A stretch of 64,000 nucleotides of DNA from Rugamonas rubra (GCF_900114705.1 NZ_FOTW01000018.1:62001-126000); one strand, 5' to 3'; shown: positions 1 to 11,507, counted from the stretch's first letter. The notes: generated by a model not told the origin, from the letters alone. Made by a program: numbers and translations.

Positions 1-459
1 GTAGCCGATTTTGTCGGCCTGGGTGTGGAGGAAGTCGGCGTCCTGGTTGTCGCCGTGGTAGCCCGGCACCAGCGGCACCTTGGCCTTCTCCATCAGCGAC
101 TTGGCGGCGGACTTGGAGCCCATCGCCCGCATCGCCGAGGCCGGCGGCCCGATGAACACCAGGCCGGCCGCCGCGCAGGCGTCGGCGAAGTCGGCGTTCT
201 CGGACAGGAAGCCGTAGCCGGGATGGATCGCCTGGGCGCCGCTGGCCAGCGCGACGGCGATGATCTTGTCGCCGCACAGGTAGCTCTCCTTGGCGGCGGC
301 CGGGCCGATCAGCACCGCCTCGTCGCAGACGGCGACGTGCTTGGCGTTGGCGTCCGCCTCCGAATACACGGCGACGGTTTTGACACCGAGGCGGCGGGCG
401 GTGGCGGCGACGCGGCAGGCGATTTCACCACGGTTGGCGATCAGGATTTTAGTGAACAT
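1..459 (-). CDS. liuD: Methylcrotonyl-CoA carboxylase biotin-carboxylase subunit (5' part only)
   Basis: The first 153 codons are present; the rest lies beyond the window edge. The product begins [20 protein letters not shown], the classic N-terminus of the biotin carboxylase domain, followed by the [16 protein letters not shown] motif. This domain carboxylates biotin with ATP and bicarbonate. The same start is shared by acetyl-CoA, propionyl-CoA, pyruvate and methylcrotonyl-CoA carboxylases. The MCC assignment rests on the carboxyltransferase subunit (liuB) and methylglutaconyl-CoA hydratase (liuC) upstream on the same strand. The C-terminal biotinyl domain cannot be seen. Four biotin synthesis genes lie between this gene and liuC. 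A 10-bp-stem hairpin lies at 533-565 between bioB and this gene. Confidence 0.85.
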   Translation of the reverse strand, partial: MFTKILIANRGEIACRVAATARRLGVKTVAVYSEADANAKHVAVCDEAVLIGPAAAKESYLCGDKIIAVALASGAQAIHPGYGFLSENADFADACAAAGLVFIGPPASAMRAMGSKSAAKSLMEKAKVPLVPGYHGDNQDADFLHTQADKIGY

Positions 460-532
460 GGTCTCTTTCTTTGCAGCTCGTGGCTGGAAGTTTTTTTATT
501 CGAGTTCGTGACGCGGTACGTCTGTTCGGCGG

Positions 533-565
533 CCGGAGCGCGTGCTGGTCGGCGTCGCGCTCCGG
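533..565. other. Hairpin between bioB and liuD
   Basis: CCGGAGCGCG (533-542) pairs perfectly with CGCGCTCCGG (556-565) around a 13-nt loop. In the direction of bioB transcription no T-run follows, so it is not a convincing intrinsic terminator. It could stabilise an RNA end or partly separate bioB from liuD expression. Confidence 0.4.
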
Positions 566-589
566 CTCCTAGTCAGCCGGCGGCGCCGC

Positions 590-1633
590 TTAGCAGCCGC
601 ACTTTTCCTTCGGCGCCGAGTCGAGCATGGCGCCACGGGTTTGCAGGCCCAGCTTGTTCAACAGCGTGCGGTCGTCCTCGGCCTCCGGGTTGTCGGTGGT
701 GAGCAGCTTGTCGCCGTAGAAGATCGAGTTGGCGCCGGCCAGGAAGCACATCGCCTGCACCGGCTCGCCCATTTGGCGGCGGCCGGCCGACAGGCGCACG
801 CGCGCCTTCGGCATGGTGATGCGCGCCACCGCGATGGTGCGGACGAACTCGAACGGGTCGAGCGGATCGAGGCCGAACATCGGCGTGCCCTCCACCTGCA
901 CCAGGTGGTTGACCGGCACCGACTCCGGATACGGGTTCAGGTTGGCCAGCTGGGCGATCAGGCCGGCGCGCTGCAGGCGCGTTTCGCCCATGCCGACGAT
1001 GCCGCCGCAGCAGACCTTCAGGCCGGCTTCGCGCACGCGGCCCAGGGTGTCCAGGCGGTCCTGGTACTCGCGCGTCGAGATGACGTTGTCGTAGAACTCG
1101 GGCGCGGTGTCGAGGTTGTGGTTGTAGTAGTCCAGGCCGGCGTTCTTCAGGCGGTCGGCCTGGCCTTCCTCCAGCATGCCCAGCGTGGCGCAGGTCTCCA
1201 GACCCAGCGCCTTCACCTCGCGCACCATCTCCTCGACCTTGTCCATGTCGCGATCCTTCGGACCGCGCCAGGCGGCGCCCATGCAGAAGCGGGTGGCGCC
1301 GTTGGCCTTGGCCTGGCGCGCCGCGTCGAGCACGGTGTCGATGGCGAGGATCTTCTTGGCCTCGACGCCGGTGTCGTAGCGCGCCGCCTGCGGGCAGTAG
1401 CCGCAGTCTTCCTCGCAGCCGCCGGTCTTGATCGACAACAGCGTGGCCAGTTCGACGTCGCCGTCGGGGAAGTTGGCGCGGTGGGTCTGCTGGGCCTTGA
1501 ACATCAGGTCGTTGAAGGGCAGGTCGAACAGCGCCAGCACGTCCTCCAGCGGCCATGTGGCGGCCGGGGGCAGGGTGATGGCGGCGGTCGGACGGTGCAG
1601 CGCGACGGATTTGATTTCTTGGTTCTGGGACAT
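590..1633 (-). CDS. bioB: Biotin synthase
   Basis: Radical SAM enzyme that inserts sulfur into dethiobiotin, the last step of biotin synthesis. The product has 347 residues, usual for the family. The radical SAM cysteines are visible as C73-EED-C77-GY-C80, and the conserved YYNHNLDT motif lies near residue 150. The short C-terminal tail ends KEKCGC. The start is an ATG preceded by a GAAGGA ribosome binding site. It follows bioD with an 85-bp gap and precedes liuD, so biotin synthesis is placed beside a biotin-dependent enzyme. Confidence 0.97.
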   Translation of the reverse strand: MSQNQEIKSVALHRPTAAITLPPAATWPLEDVLALFDLPFNDLMFKAQQTHRANFPDGDVELATLLSIKTGGCEEDCGYCPQAARYDTGVEAKKILAIDTVLDAARQAKANGATRFCMGAAWRGPKDRDMDKVEEMVREVKALGLETCATLGMLEEGQADRLKNAGLDYYNHNLDTAPEFYDNVISTREYQDRLDTLGRVREAGLKVCCGGIVGMGETRLQRAGLIAQLANLNPYPESVPVNHLVQVEGTPMFGLDPLDPFEFVRTIAVARITMPKARVRLSAGRRQMGEPVQAMCFLAGANSIFYGDKLLTTDNPEAEDDRTLLNKLGLQTRGAMLDSAPKEKCGC

Positions 1634-1718
1634 CGTGATTCCTTCTTCGTTCGATTGTTCTGGTGTTGCTTGTCTTGTACAGCGTGTCTTGTATTGCTAA
1701 TCTGGTTTGCGTGGGCGG

Positions 1719-2498
1719 CTAGGCCTTGGCGTCGGCCGGCCAGTTCGGCAGTTCGGTGAAGTCCAGTTGCGCGGCGGCGGCGGCGGCGGAAGGCTCCTGC
1801 AGGCGCGGCAGGCGGCCCAGCAGCGGCGCCGGGATGCGCGCCTGCAGCGCCTCGATGTTCTCGTCGATGTAGGGCATGTCGTCGGACAGCTCGTTGGCGA
1901 CCCAGCCGGCCAGCATCAGGTTGCGCGCGGCGATCGCCTCGACCGTCAGCAGGGCGTGGCTGATGCAGCCGAGCCGCATGCCGACCACCAGCACCACCGG
2001 CAGGTCGAGCTGCTCGGCCAGGTCGGCGGTGTCGAACTCCTCGTTGAGCGGCACGCGGAAGCCGCCCACGCCCTCGACCACCACCGCGTCCGAGGCGGCG
2101 CTCACTTCGATGTAGGCGGCCAGGATCGGCACCGGCGAGATGTAGGTGTCGTCCAGCTCGGCGGCGATGTGCGGCGCCGCCGGCGTCTTCAACAGGAAGG
2201 GCGTGGTCAGCGCCTGCGGCAAGTGGACGTTGCCGGCGGCGATGAGCTGGTCGGCGTCCTCGTTGTGCCATTTGCCGTTGCGCAGTTCGGCGCCGGCGGC
2301 GATCGGCTTCATGCCGCAGGCGCGCACGCCGCGCTTGACCAGCGCGTGCAGGATCGCCGACGAGACCAGCGTCTTGCCGATCTCGGTGTCGGTGCCGGTG
2401 ACGAAGCAGGCGAAGCGCGGCGCCATGCCGGCGCTGGCCGGCGCCGGCTGCACCTGGGTGGCCGGGGCGGTGGCGGTGACGGGATCGTCGAGACTCAT
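1719..2498 (-). CDS. bioD: Dethiobiotin synthetase
   Basis: ATP-dependent enzyme that closes the ureido ring of 7,8-diaminopelargonate with CO2. The P-loop GTDTEIGKT spans residues 35-43, and the [12 protein letters not shown] segment is the family's second signature. It has 259 residues; the first 25 are an Ala/Pro-rich extension of unclear role, so an internal start at M25 ([11 protein letters not shown]) is possible. It starts 1 bp after the bioF stop codon, which supports translational coupling in a bioA-bioF-bioD-bioB unit. Confidence 0.95.
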   Translation of the reverse strand: MSLDDPVTATAPATQVQPAPASAGMAPRFACFVTGTDTEIGKTLVSSAILHALVKRGVRACGMKPIAAGAELRNGKWHNEDADQLIAAGNVHLPQALTTPFLLKTPAAPHIAAELDDTYISPVPILAAYIEVSAASDAVVVEGVGGFRVPLNEEFDTADLAEQLDLPVVLVVGMRLGCISHALLTVEAIAARNLMLAGWVANELSDDMPYIDENIEALQARIPAPLLGRLPRLQEPSAAAAAAQLDFTELPNWPADAKA

Positions 2499-2499
2499 A

Positions 2500-3684
2500 T
2501 CAGGTCCTTTCCAATGCGTTGAGCGCGGTGATCAGTTGCGCCACCTCGGCGCTGGTGTGGCCGGCCGACAGCGTGGCGCGCAGGCGCGCGGTGCCGAGCG
2601 GGACGGTCGGCGGGCGGATCGCGCCGACCCACAAACCTTGTTCGTACAGGGCGGCGCCGGCGTTCATGGTCTCGGCGTTGTCGCCGATGACGATGGGCTG
2701 GATCGCCGTGCTCGACGGCATGCGCTGCCAGCGCTTGAGTTGCAGGCCGGCGTCGAGCTGGGCCACCAGGGTTTGCAGGTGGGCGCGGCGGGCGCGGCCC
2801 TCCTCGCCCTCGAGCAGGTCCAGGCTGGCGAGCAGCGCGTGCGCCAGCGCCGGCGGCGCGGCGGTGGTGAAGATGTAGGGGCGGCTTTTTTGGATCAGCG
2901 TTTCGATGACGATCTCGTGCGCCGCGACGAAGGCGCCGCCGACGCCGGCCGCCTTGCCCAGCGTACCCATGTAGACCAGGTAGGGCGAACGCAGGGCGAA
3001 GTGCTCGAGCGCGCCGTGGCCGTTGGCGCCGAGGGCGCCGAAGCCGTGCGCGTCGTCCACCACCAGCCAGGCGCCGTGCTGTTCGCACAGGGCCAGCAGG
3101 GCCGGCAGCGGCGCCAGGTCGCCGTCCATGCTGAACACGCTGTCGGTCACCACCACCTTGGTGGCGGCGCCGCTGGCGGCCAGCAGCGCGTCCAGCGCGG
3201 CCAGGTCGGCGTGCGGATACACGCTGACCTTGGCGCGCGACAGGCGCGCGCCGTCGATCAGCGAGGCGTGGTTCAGCGACTCGGAGAAGATCTCGGCGTC
3301 CTTGTCGCCGGCGGTCAGGCCGGTCAGCACGGCCAGGTTGGCCATGTAGCCGGTGCAGAAGGTCAGCGCGCGCGGCGACTCCAGGTGGGCGCCGACGAAC
3401 TGCGCCAGGCGCTCCTCCAGCTGGGCGTGGGCGCGGCCGTGGCCGCTGATCAGGTGCGAGGCGCCGCTGCCGACGCCGTACAGGCTGGCGCCCTCGCGCA
3501 GCGCCTCGGCCAGCGCCGGGTGGCCGGCCAGGCCCAGGTAGTCGTTGCTGCAAAAGGCCAGCAGCTCGCGCCCGGCGACGCGCACGCGCGGGCCGCAGGG
3601 CGTCTCGACGGTGCGCCGCCTGCGGATCAGGCTGTGTTGCTCCAGCGTCTGCAGCTGGCGGTCGAGGCGGTTCAGCAGTTCCAT
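2500..3684 (-). CDS. bioF: 8-amino-7-oxononanoate synthase
   Basis: PLP enzyme that condenses pimeloyl-ACP or pimeloyl-CoA with alanine in biotin synthesis. The 394-residue product begins [12 protein letters not shown]. It carries [13 protein letters not shown] near residue 45, the [10 protein letters not shown] aspartate loop near 210 and the PLP lysine K244 in [11 protein letters not shown]. The reading frame is open far upstream into bioA, but the ATG at 3684 shares its A with the bioA stop (TGATG), which fixes the start and indicates coupled translation. Confidence 0.95.
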   Translation of the reverse strand: MELLNRLDRQLQTLEQHSLIRRRRTVETPCGPRVRVAGRELLAFCSNDYLGLAGHPALAEALREGASLYGVGSGASHLISGHGRAHAQLEERLAQFVGAHLESPRALTFCTGYMANLAVLTGLTAGDKDAEIFSESLNHASLIDGARLSRAKVSVYPHADLAALDALLAASGAATKVVVTDSVFSMDGDLAPLPALLALCEQHGAWLVVDDAHGFGALGANGHGALEHFALRSPYLVYMGTLGKAAGVGGAFVAAHEIVIETLIQKSRPYIFTTAAPPALAHALLASLDLLEGEEGRARRAHLQTLVAQLDAGLQLKRWQRMPSSTAIQPIVIGDNAETMNAGAALYEQGLWVGAIRPPTVPLGTARLRATLSAGHTSAEVAQLITALNALERT

Positions 3685-5027
3685 CACTGGCCCGCCATCA
3701 CTTGATTGAACACGGCCAGCGTGCCGGCCGCCAGGCCGTCGATTTCCGCGTCGTCGAGTATGTACGGCGGCATCATGTAGACGGTCGAACCGATCGGCCG
3801 CATCAGCAGTTCCTTCTGCAGCGCGGCGGTGAAGAAGCGGCGCGAGAAGTCGGGCGCCGCGTCGATCGCGTCGAAGGCCCAGATCATGCCGCGCTGGCGG
3901 AAGTGGCGCACCTGTTCGTGCTCGGCCAGCGGCGCCAGCGCCGCCGTCAGACGCGCGGCGCGCAGCTGGTTTTGCGCCAGCACGTCGTCCTCCTCGAAGA
4001 TCTGCAGGGTCGCCAAGGCGGCGCGGCAGGCCAGCGGGTTGCCGGTGTAGGAGTGCGAGTGCAGGAAGCCGCGCGTGACGTCGCTGCTGTAGAAGGTTTG
4101 GTAGATGTCGTCGCGCGTCATCACCAGCGACAGCGGCAGGTAGCCGCCGCTGATGCCCTTCGACAGGCAGACGAAGTCCGGCCAAATGCCGGCCTGCTCG
4201 CAGGCGAAGAAGGTGCCGGTGCGGCCGCAGCCGACGGCGATCTCGTCGAGGATCATGTGCACCTGGTGGCGGTCGCACAGTTCGCGCACCAGCTTCAGGT
4301 AGAGCGGATCGTGCATCGCCATGCCGGTGGCGCACTGCACCAGCGGCTCGATGATGATGGCGGCGATCTTGTCGCCGCGCTGCTGGAACAACAGCTCGAC
4401 GTCGGCGGCGGCGCGGCGCGCCACGTCCTGCTCGGACTCGCCCTCGGCGGCGCGCCGCGTGTCGGGCGAGATCACCGTCTGCGTGGCGCGCAGCAGCGGG
4501 CCGTAGGCGTCCTTGAACAGGGCCACGTCGGTGACGGCCAGCGCGCCGATGGTCTCGCCGTGGTAGCTGCCCTTGAGGCAGACGAACTCCTGCTTGTCTG
4601 CCAAGCCGCTGTTGCGCCAGGCGTGGAAGCTCATCTTCAGCGCGATCTCCACCGCCGAGGCGCCGTCGCTGGCGTAGAAGCAGTGGCCCAGCACGCCGCC
4701 GGTCAGGGCGTTGAGTTTTTCCGACAATTGAACCACCGGCTCGTGGGTGAAGCCGGCCAGCATGGCGTGCTCCAGGCGGTCGAGCTGGTCCTTCAGCGCC
4801 GCGTTGATGCGCGGGTTGGCATGGCCGAACAGATTGACCCACCAGGAGCTGATCGCGTCGAGGTAGCGGCGCCCTTCGTGGTCGTACAGCCAGGCGCCAC
4901 GGCCGTGGCTGACCGGGATCAGCGGCACGGTGTTGTCGTGCGCGGCGTGGTGCTGCATTTGGGTGCAGGGGTGCCATACACTGCGCAGGCTGCGGGCGAC
5001 CAGATCGGTTTGTGTGTTCAATTCCAA
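3684..5027 (-). CDS. bioA: Adenosylmethionine-8-amino-7-oxononanoate aminotransferase
   Basis: Class III PLP aminotransferase that converts 8-amino-7-oxononanoate to 7,8-diaminopelargonate using SAM as amino donor. The product has 447 residues, with the BioA-type N-terminus VWHPCTQMQ, the [17 protein letters not shown] motif and PLP lysine K290 in [12 protein letters not shown]. The start is probably the TTG at 5027: a GGAG lies seven bases upstream and no ATG fits. It is first in the bioAFDB block, 35 bp after liuC, so liuC and the biotin genes may share a transcript. Confidence 0.95.
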   Translation of the reverse strand: MELNTQTDLVARSLRSVWHPCTQMQHHAAHDNTVPLIPVSHGRGAWLYDHEGRRYLDAISSWWVNLFGHANPRINAALKDQLDRLEHAMLAGFTHEPVVQLSEKLNALTGGVLGHCFYASDGASAVEIALKMSFHAWRNSGLADKQEFVCLKGSYHGETIGALAVTDVALFKDAYGPLLRATQTVISPDTRRAAEGESEQDVARRAAADVELLFQQRGDKIAAIIIEPLVQCATGMAMHDPLYLKLVRELCDRHQVHMILDEIAVGCGRTGTFFACEQAGIWPDFVCLSKGISGGYLPLSLVMTRDDIYQTFYSSDVTRGFLHSHSYTGNPLACRAALATLQIFEEDDVLAQNQLRAARLTAALAPLAEHEQVRHFRQRGMIWAFDAIDAAPDFSRRFFTAALQKELLMRPIGSTVYMMPPYILDDAEIDGLAAGTLAVFNQVMAGQ

Positions 5028-5062
5028 AAAAGACTCCAGACGTTTTCAGTTCATATTCGTGT

Positions 5063-5851
5063 TCAACTGCCTAGCCAGTCGGGCTTGCGCTTTTCCAGGA
5101 ACGAGGCGACGCCTTCGCGGCCCTGTTCGGAGGCGCGGATGAGGGCGATGCGCTCGGCGCTGTCGAGCAGCAGCGCGTCGCTGACCGGCTGCCCGGCCAT
5201 GTCGCGCACCAGCACCTTGGCTAGCTGCACGGCGTGCGGGCTGTTGTGGCACAGCGCCTCGACGATCTCGGCCACCTTGGCGTCGAGCGCGTCGGCCTTG
5301 ACCAGTTCGTGGACCAGGCCGATGCGGTGGCCCTCCTGGGCGGAGAAGCGCTCCGCCGTGAGGAAGTAGCGGCGCGCCGCGTTCTCGCCCATCGCCTTGA
5401 TGACATACGGCGAGATGGTCGCGGGGATCAGTCCCAGCTTCACCTCGCTCAGGCAGAAGTTGACCTCCTCGGCCGCCACGACGATATCGCAGGCGGCCAC
5501 CAGGCCCATGCCGCCGCCGTAGCAATCGCCCTGCACCTTGGCCACCACGGGCTTGGGGCACAGGTAGATGGTGCGCAGCATCTGCGCCAGGTGCAGCGCG
5601 TCGGCCTGGTTTTCGGCGTGCGTGTAGCCGGCCATTTTCTTCATCCAGTTCAGGTCGGCGCCGGCGCAGAATGCCGGGCCGTGGGCGGCCAGGACGATGG
5701 CGTGCACCGTCGCGTAGCGGCCCAACTCGGTGAAGGCCCGCGCCAGTTCGGCGATGGTGGTCTCGTTGAAGGCGTTGCGCACGTCGGGCCGGTCCAGCGT
5801 GACGGTGGCCAGCGCGCCGACGATGCTGATGTTCAGGGTTTGGTATGTCAT
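5063..5851 (-). CDS. liuC: Enoyl-CoA hydratase family protein, probable methylglutaconyl-CoA hydratase
   Basis: Crotonase-fold protein of 262 residues. It shows the oxyanion-hole segments [16 protein letters not shown] (near 61) and [17 protein letters not shown] (near 108). The LNWM and MKKMAGY pattern is typical of methylglutaconyl-CoA hydratases of leucine breakdown, which make HMG-CoA. It starts 13 bp after the liuB stop and is followed by bioA. Exact substrate is inferred from the MCC neighbours. Confidence 0.9.
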   Translation of the reverse strand: MTYQTLNISIVGALATVTLDRPDVRNAFNETTIAELARAFTELGRYATVHAIVLAAHGPAFCAGADLNWMKKMAGYTHAENQADALHLAQMLRTIYLCPKPVVAKVQGDCYGGGMGLVAACDIVVAAEEVNFCLSEVKLGLIPATISPYVIKAMGENAARRYFLTAERFSAQEGHRIGLVHELVKADALDAKVAEIVEALCHNSPHAVQLAKVLVRDMAGQPVSDALLLDSAERIALIRASEQGREGVASFLEKRKPDWLGS

Positions 5852-5864
5852 CGTAGTCTCTCCA

Positions 5865-7487
<1,623 letters not shown>

Positions 7488-7525
7488 TGCTGTCCCTTTT
7501 GTGGTCGCGTTGTCTCCGACGCGTT

Positions 7526-7972
7526 CTATTCTGGAAAACTACCGTCGACGTAATACCAGCGCAGGCCGTCCGCGCCCTGCTCGCGCACGAAGTTGCTCAC
7601 TTCGTGGAGGCGCTGGGCGCGGCCGTTGACCTTGCAGCGGGCGACAAACTCGACCGTGTCGCGATCCGGGACGGCATCGCGGTCCGGCGATTCTGCTTTA
7701 CGTTGACGTAAACGTAAAGCAGATTTTACCTCAAGTCCCAGCCAGTGCAATTTTTCATCTTGGCTCACGATCGGCTCGCTTGGAACGGTGCTGGCGTGCC
7801 AGCTGGCGCGCAGATACGCCTCGTTGCCCTGGGTGTAGGCGGTGTAGCGCGAGCGCATCAGCGCCTCGGCCGTGGGGGCGATGGCGCTGCCGTCGAGATA
7901 CGGGCCGCAGCAGGCGGCGAGGGAGGGGCCGCCGCAGGGGCAGGTCGCGGGCGAGGAGGGCTTCTTGGGCAT
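7526..7972 (-). CDS. ychJ: YchJ-family SEC-C motif protein (UPF0225)
   Basis: A 148-residue protein whose N-terminus carries a cysteine-rich SEC-C zinc motif (CPCGG followed by CCGPYL), then the [18 protein letters not shown] and WYYVDG segments of the YchJ family. Biochemical function is not established; the SEC-C motif suggests metal or protein binding. It lies 38 bp upstream of liuB on the same strand. The segment encoding LRLRQRK (near residue 90) is also an almost perfect LiuR box, so this stretch has two roles or the operator arose inside the gene. Confidence 0.9.
   Translation of the reverse strand: MPKKPSSPATCPCGGPSLAACCGPYLDGSAIAPTAEALMRSRYTAYTQGNEAYLRASWHASTVPSEPIVSQDEKLHWLGLEVKSALRLRQRKAESPDRDAVPDRDTVEFVARCKVNGRAQRLHEVSNFVREQGADGLRWYYVDGSFPE
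7690..7719 (-). promoter_or_regulatory. LiuR-like operator and possible liuB promoter inside ychJ
   Basis: At 7697-7719 the plus strand reads TTTACGTTGACGTAAACG and then TAAAG, matching the two boxes near liuR at 39778 and 40323. On the minus strand TTTACG (7718-7713), a 17-bp spacer and CAGAAT (7695-7690) form a weak promoter directed at liuB, with the box filling the spacer as is usual for MerR-family regulators. The leader to liuB would be about 195 nt. Confidence 0.6.
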
Positions 7973-8040
7973 CGTGGTCGGGGGGGCGGGCTGCGGAACA
8001 ATCCAGCATTATCCGCCAATTCCATGGCCCCGGTGCAAGC

Positions 8041-8132
8041 CGTGGCGTTGCGCGCAGTTTACCCCGCACCCCGCAACGCCACGGTCGGGGTCAGACCCCG
8101 CATGGCGCCAAGGCGGGGAGTCTGACCCCTGG
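8041..8132. repeat. Intergenic inverted repeat plus GGGGTCAGACCCC palindrome
   Basis: Between dadA and ychJ, CGTGGCGTTGCG (8041-8052) pairs perfectly with CGCAACGCCACG (8072-8083). Directly after it, 8081-8132 carries GGGGTCAGACCCC, a GGCGCCAAGGCGGGGAG linker and TCTGACCCC. The 52-bp stretch 8081-8132 recurs nearly unchanged at 26793-26844. It is a REP-like dispersed element, seen several times in this window. Confidence 0.75.
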
Positions 8133-8158
8133 CTTGCGGGGTTGGGGACGAGACGGCG

Positions 8159-9463
8159 TCAGCGCCGCAGGGTCAGCCCGTCCAGCGCGAACGGCGGATT
8201 CTTGCCGCGCATCAGCCCGGCCAGCAGGCTGGCGGTGCCGCAGGCGAAGGTGAAGCCGAGCGGGCCGTGGCCGACGTTGAGCCACAGGTTGTCGTAGCGG
8301 GTGGCGCCGACGATGGGCGCGCTGTTCGGCGTGGCCGGGCGCAGGCCGGACCAGGGCGTGGCGGCGGCATAGTCGGCGGCGGTAGGCATGGCCTCGCGCG
8401 CCAGCCGGGTCAGGCCGGCGATGCGGCCGGGGTCGACCCGGTGGTCCTCGCCGACCAGGTCGACCATCGCCGCCACGCGCAGCTGGCCGCCGATGCGCGC
8501 ATACAACACCTTGCGTTCGAAGTCGGTCACGCTGACCTCCGGCGCGCGGTCCCGCGACCGGATCGGCGCGCTCAGGCTGTAGCCTTTGAGCGGATACAGC
8601 GGCAGATACAGCTCGGCGGTGGCGGCCAGGTCGCGGCTCTGCACGCCGGCCGCCAGCACGAACTGGTCGGCCGCCAGCCAGCCGGCGCTGGTCGACAGCG
8701 CGGAGATTTTGCCGTGCTCGCGGTGGAAGCCGTAGGCCTCGGCCTGCAGCACGCCCAAAAAGCCCGGGTGGGCGTGCAGGCGCCGCTCCAGGGCCAGGCA
8801 GAAGGCGTGGCAGTCGGCCACCGCCTCGCCGGCGGTGAAGATGCCGCCGGCCAGCTCGGCTTGCAGCGTGGCCAGCGCCGGCTCGCGCGCCACCGCCTCG
8901 GCCGGCGTCAGCACCTGCGGCCAGTGCTGGGCGGCGCGGGCCGGCTGGCCGGGCGGGGTGGCCTGGTCGGCCTGCGCGGCGCGCTCCTGGTCGGCGCGCG
9001 CCACCGCCGTGGCGAACACCTTGGGCGAGCGGTACACCACCAGCTTGCCGGCGTCGCGCCAGGCGAAGGCGGACGGCGGCACGGTCGGCGCCAGCTGCGC
9101 CATCGCCTGGCGGCTCAGTTCGCCCAGCCGCAGCAGGGTGGCTGTGGTGCGGCGGTTGCTGCCGGCGTTGCAGTTGCGCAGGAATTGCGCCAGCCAGCGC
9201 CATTGGCGCAGGTCGGCTTCCGGACGGAAGCGCAGCGGGCCGTCGCGCTGGGTCAGCCACAGCAGCGCCTTGAGCGGCACGCCGGCGTCGGCCAGCGGCG
9301 CCACGTAGCGGTAGCTGAGCTGGCCGCCGTTGCTGAAGCTGGCGGCGCCGGCCACCTTGGCCTCGCGCTCCAGCAGCGTCACGCGATAGCCGGCCTCGAG
9401 CAGCCACCAGGCTGTCGACAGGCCAATCACGCCGCCACCGATCACGATCACTTGCTGCCGCAT
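8159..9463 (-). CDS. dadA: D-amino acid dehydrogenase (DadA-like FAD oxidoreductase)
   Basis: The 434-residue product starts MRQQVIVIGGGVIGLSTAWW, an N-terminal Rossmann FAD-binding motif (GGGVIG), then SFSNGGQLSYRYVAPLA near residue 45, typical of DadA. The C-terminus has the WSGLRPATPNSAPIVGAT and LNVGHGPLGFTFACGTA motifs of DAO-superfamily dehydrogenases. It likely oxidises D-alanine and related D-amino acids to 2-oxo acids at the membrane. The ATG at 9463 was chosen because the FAD motif follows at once; a longer upstream frame adds no homologous sequence. It is divergent from the GntR gene and sits beside peptidoglycan recycling genes that would release D-Ala. Confidence 0.92.
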   Translation of the reverse strand: MRQQVIVIGGGVIGLSTAWWLLEAGYRVTLLEREAKVAGAASFSNGGQLSYRYVAPLADAGVPLKALLWLTQRDGPLRFRPEADLRQWRWLAQFLRNCNAGSNRRTTATLLRLGELSRQAMAQLAPTVPPSAFAWRDAGKLVVYRSPKVFATAVARADQERAAQADQATPPGQPARAAQHWPQVLTPAEAVAREPALATLQAELAGGIFTAGEAVADCHAFCLALERRLHAHPGFLGVLQAEAYGFHREHGKISALSTSAGWLAADQFVLAAGVQSRDLAATAELYLPLYPLKGYSLSAPIRSRDRAPEVSVTDFERKVLYARIGGQLRVAAMVDLVGEDHRVDPGRIAGLTRLAREAMPTAADYAAATPWSGLRPATPNSAPIVGATRYDNLWLNVGHGPLGFTFACGTASLLAGLMRGKNPPFALDGLTLRR

Positions 9464-9767
9464 TGCGCCTCGCTTGTGGCCCGCCAGGGGCCCTTGTGTT
9501 GGGAGTCTAGAGTGTGGCGGCTGGGCCGGCCGGCGGCCAATGAATCGTCGTGCGCCGGCCATAACCGGAAGGTATGCCGGACAGAGGTAGAATCGAGCCT
9601 ACGGCCAGTTTTCCGGCGCGGCCGATGGGATTTTCCCCGTTCGCCCATCACTTCGGGCGATGTTTTGGGGCATAACCGTGTCCTATGCGCGAATACGCAT
9701 TTTTCATGTAGCAAAATTACACCGGACGGGCATATCGCTATTACACTAGAGGCGATAGGAGAATTGT
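9464..9767. promoter_or_regulatory. Divergent dadA-gntR intergenic region
   Basis: This 304-bp gap between divergent genes holds ATAACCGGAAGGTAT at 9561-9575, a weaker match to the ATAACCTTTTGGAAT motif found at 14680, 21816 and 23792. Near the gntR start lies CGCTATTACACTAG (9736-9749), with a TACACT -10-like hexamer; a related 14-mer lies upstream of murQ. AGGAG precedes the gntR ATG. No gene is seen in this stretch. Confidence 0.5.
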
Positions 9768-10511
9768 ATGAGCCACACCAGTTTCGAATTCAAGGCCGAC
9801 AGCAACGACAGCTCGCCCTTGTATATGCAAATTGCCCGCAAGCTGAGCGACGAGGTGCGCAACGGCCGCTACCAGGTCGACCAGGCGCTGCCGTCGGAGC
9901 GCAACCTGTCGGAGCTGCTCAGCGTGTCGCGCGTGACGGCGCGCAAGGCCATCGACCAGCTGGTCGACCAGGGCCTGGTGGTGCGCCGCCGCGGCTCGGG
10001 CAACTACATCGCGCCGCGCATCGAGCAGCCGCTGTCGAACCTGACCAGCTTCTCCGAGCAGCTGTCGCAGCGCGGCTACCAGCCCGGCTCGCGCTGGCTC
10101 AAGCGCGCCGTGGTCAGCGCCAGCGCCGACGAGCAGCTCAGCCTGGGCCTGTCGCCCAACGCCCGCGTGGCGCGGCTGGAGCGCCTGCGCCTGGCCGACG
10201 ACGTGGTGATGGCCTACGAGGTCAGCGTGCTGCCGCACAGCATAGTGGCCGACCCGGAGGCGATCGGCGTCTCGCTGTACCAGTATCTGGACGGCATCGG
10301 CAAGCCGCCGGCGCGCGCGCTGCAGCACATCCGCGCGATGAACGCCTCGGCCGAACTGGCCGCGCGGCTCGACGTGCCGCTCGGCCAGGCGGTGTTGTTC
10401 ATCACCCGCATCGCCTACCTGGAGTCGGGCGAGGCGGTCGAACTGACCCATTCGTATTGCCGCAGCGACCACTACGATTTCGTCGCCGAGATGCGCCGCG
10501 CCGGCGCATAA
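9768..10511 (+). CDS. GntR-family (HutC/NagR type) transcriptional regulator
   Basis: The 247-residue product has an N-terminal winged helix (about 17-80; PLYMQIARKLSDEV, LPSERNLSELLSVSRVTARK) and a C-terminal UTRA effector domain (about 95-240). Regulators of this type commonly sense amino-sugar phosphates such as GlcNAc-6-P. It lies just upstream of murQ, ampG and a sugar kinase, so a MurNAc-6-P or GlcNAc-6-P effector is plausible but not shown. It probably represses its own gene and murQ; a similar 14-bp element precedes both. Confidence 0.9.
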   Translation: MSHTSFEFKADSNDSSPLYMQIARKLSDEVRNGRYQVDQALPSERNLSELLSVSRVTARKAIDQLVDQGLVVRRRGSGNYIAPRIEQPLSNLTSFSEQLSQRGYQPGSRWLKRAVVSASADEQLSLGLSPNARVARLERLRLADDVVMAYEVSVLPHSIVADPEAIGVSLYQYLDGIGKPPARALQHIRAMNASAELAARLDVPLGQAVLFITRIAYLESGEAVELTHSYCRSDHYDFVAEMRRAGA

Positions 10512-10560
10512 CCTTTAGGCATGGCCGCGCCGCCAGCTTTCATGGCCTGGCGGCCGGGTT

Positions 10561-10574
10561 CGGTATTACACTGG
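10561..10574 (+). promoter_or_regulatory. Element shared by the gntR and murQ upstream regions
   Basis: CGGTATTACACTGG here resembles CGCTATTACACTAG at 9736-9749. Each contains a TACACT -10-like hexamer and sits about 20-45 bp before a start codon. It may be a promoter core or part of a GntR operator. Confidence 0.35.
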
Positions 10575-10615
10575 TTTCATCGAATTCTATAGGCTGGCGT
10601 CGCGAGACGTTCGAT

Positions 10616-11503
10616 ATGGCGATGTTGAAAACCGAAACCCCCAGTCTGGCGCATAGCGGCCTGGACCAGTACGGCGCCGCCGAGCTGGTCCACGCCTTCG
10701 TCGACGAGCAGTTGCACGCGGTGCAGGCGGTGCGCGCCGCCTCGGCCAGCATCGCCGCCGCCATCGAGGCGGCCGCGCCACGGCTGGCGGCCGGCGGCCG
10801 GCTGATCTATGTCGGCGCCGGCACCTCGGGCCGCCTCGGCGTGCTCGACAGCGTCGAGCTCTACCCCACCTTCTCCTGGCCGCACAGCCGCGCGCTGGCC
10901 ATCCTGGCCGGCGGCCGCGACGCCATGTTCACCGCCGTCGAGGGCGCCGAGGACGATCTGCGCCAGGGCGGCGCCGACTTGAACGCGCTGGCGCCGGGCG
11001 CCGACGACGTGGTGCTGCTGCTGGCCGCCTCCGGCGCCACGCCCTACGTGCTGGGCGCGCTACGGGCGGCGCGCGAGCGCGGCGCCTTGACCATCGGCAT
11101 CGCCAACAACGCCGGCGCACCGCTGACGCGCGAGGCCGACGTCGGCATCACCCTCGACACCGGCGCGGAAATCATCTCCGGCAGCACGCGGCTGAAGGCC
11201 GGCACGGCGCAGAAGATCGTCCTCAACACCATTTCCAGCGCGCTGATGGTGCGCCAGCACAAAGTCTATGGAAACTTGATGGTAGACTTGAAGCCGACCA
11301 ACGCCAAGCTGGTGCAGCGCTCGGTGCGGCTGACCATGCACGCCACCGGCGCCGACGAGGCGAGCGCCCGCGCCGTGCTGGAGCAGTGCCGCTTCCACGT
11401 CAAGGTGGCCATCGTCGCGCTGCTGCGCCAGGCCAGCGTGGCGCAGGCCGGCGCGCTGCTGGAGCAAGCCAACGGGAGCGTGCGCGCGGCGTTGGTAAAA
11501 TGA
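10616..11503 (+). CDS. murQ: N-acetylmuramic acid 6-phosphate etherase
   Basis: Cytoplasmic SIS-domain enzyme that cleaves the lactyl ether of MurNAc-6-P to give GlcNAc-6-P and D-lactate, a key step of cell wall recycling. The 295-residue product shows the MurQ signatures YVGAGTSGRLGVLDSVE (near 67), ILAGGRDAM, and IISGSTRLKAGTAQKIVLN (near 185). The frame is open far upstream; the ATG at 10616 or the one at 10622 fits the family N-terminus. It follows the GntR gene by 104 bp and precedes the AmpG-like transporter. Confidence 0.95.
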   Translation: MAMLKTETPSLAHSGLDQYGAAELVHAFVDEQLHAVQAVRAASASIAAAIEAAAPRLAAGGRLIYVGAGTSGRLGVLDSVELYPTFSWPHSRALAILAGGRDAMFTAVEGAEDDLRQGGADLNALAPGADDVVLLLAASGATPYVLGALRAARERGALTIGIANNAGAPLTREADVGITLDTGAEIISGSTRLKAGTAQKIVLNTISSALMVRQHKVYGNLMVDLKPTNAKLVQRSVRLTMHATGADEASARAVLEQCRFHVKVAIVALLRQASVAQAGALLEQANGSVRAALVK

Positions 11504-11507
11504 TACA

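Noticed and set aside
533..565. Intrinsic terminator of bioB
   Set aside because: The stem is strong but no T-run follows on the minus strand, so it is listed only as a hairpin.
1634..1718. Possible BirA or BioR operator between bioD and bioB
   Set aside because: TTGTAC/GTACAA-like bits are present but do not form either known biotin operator.
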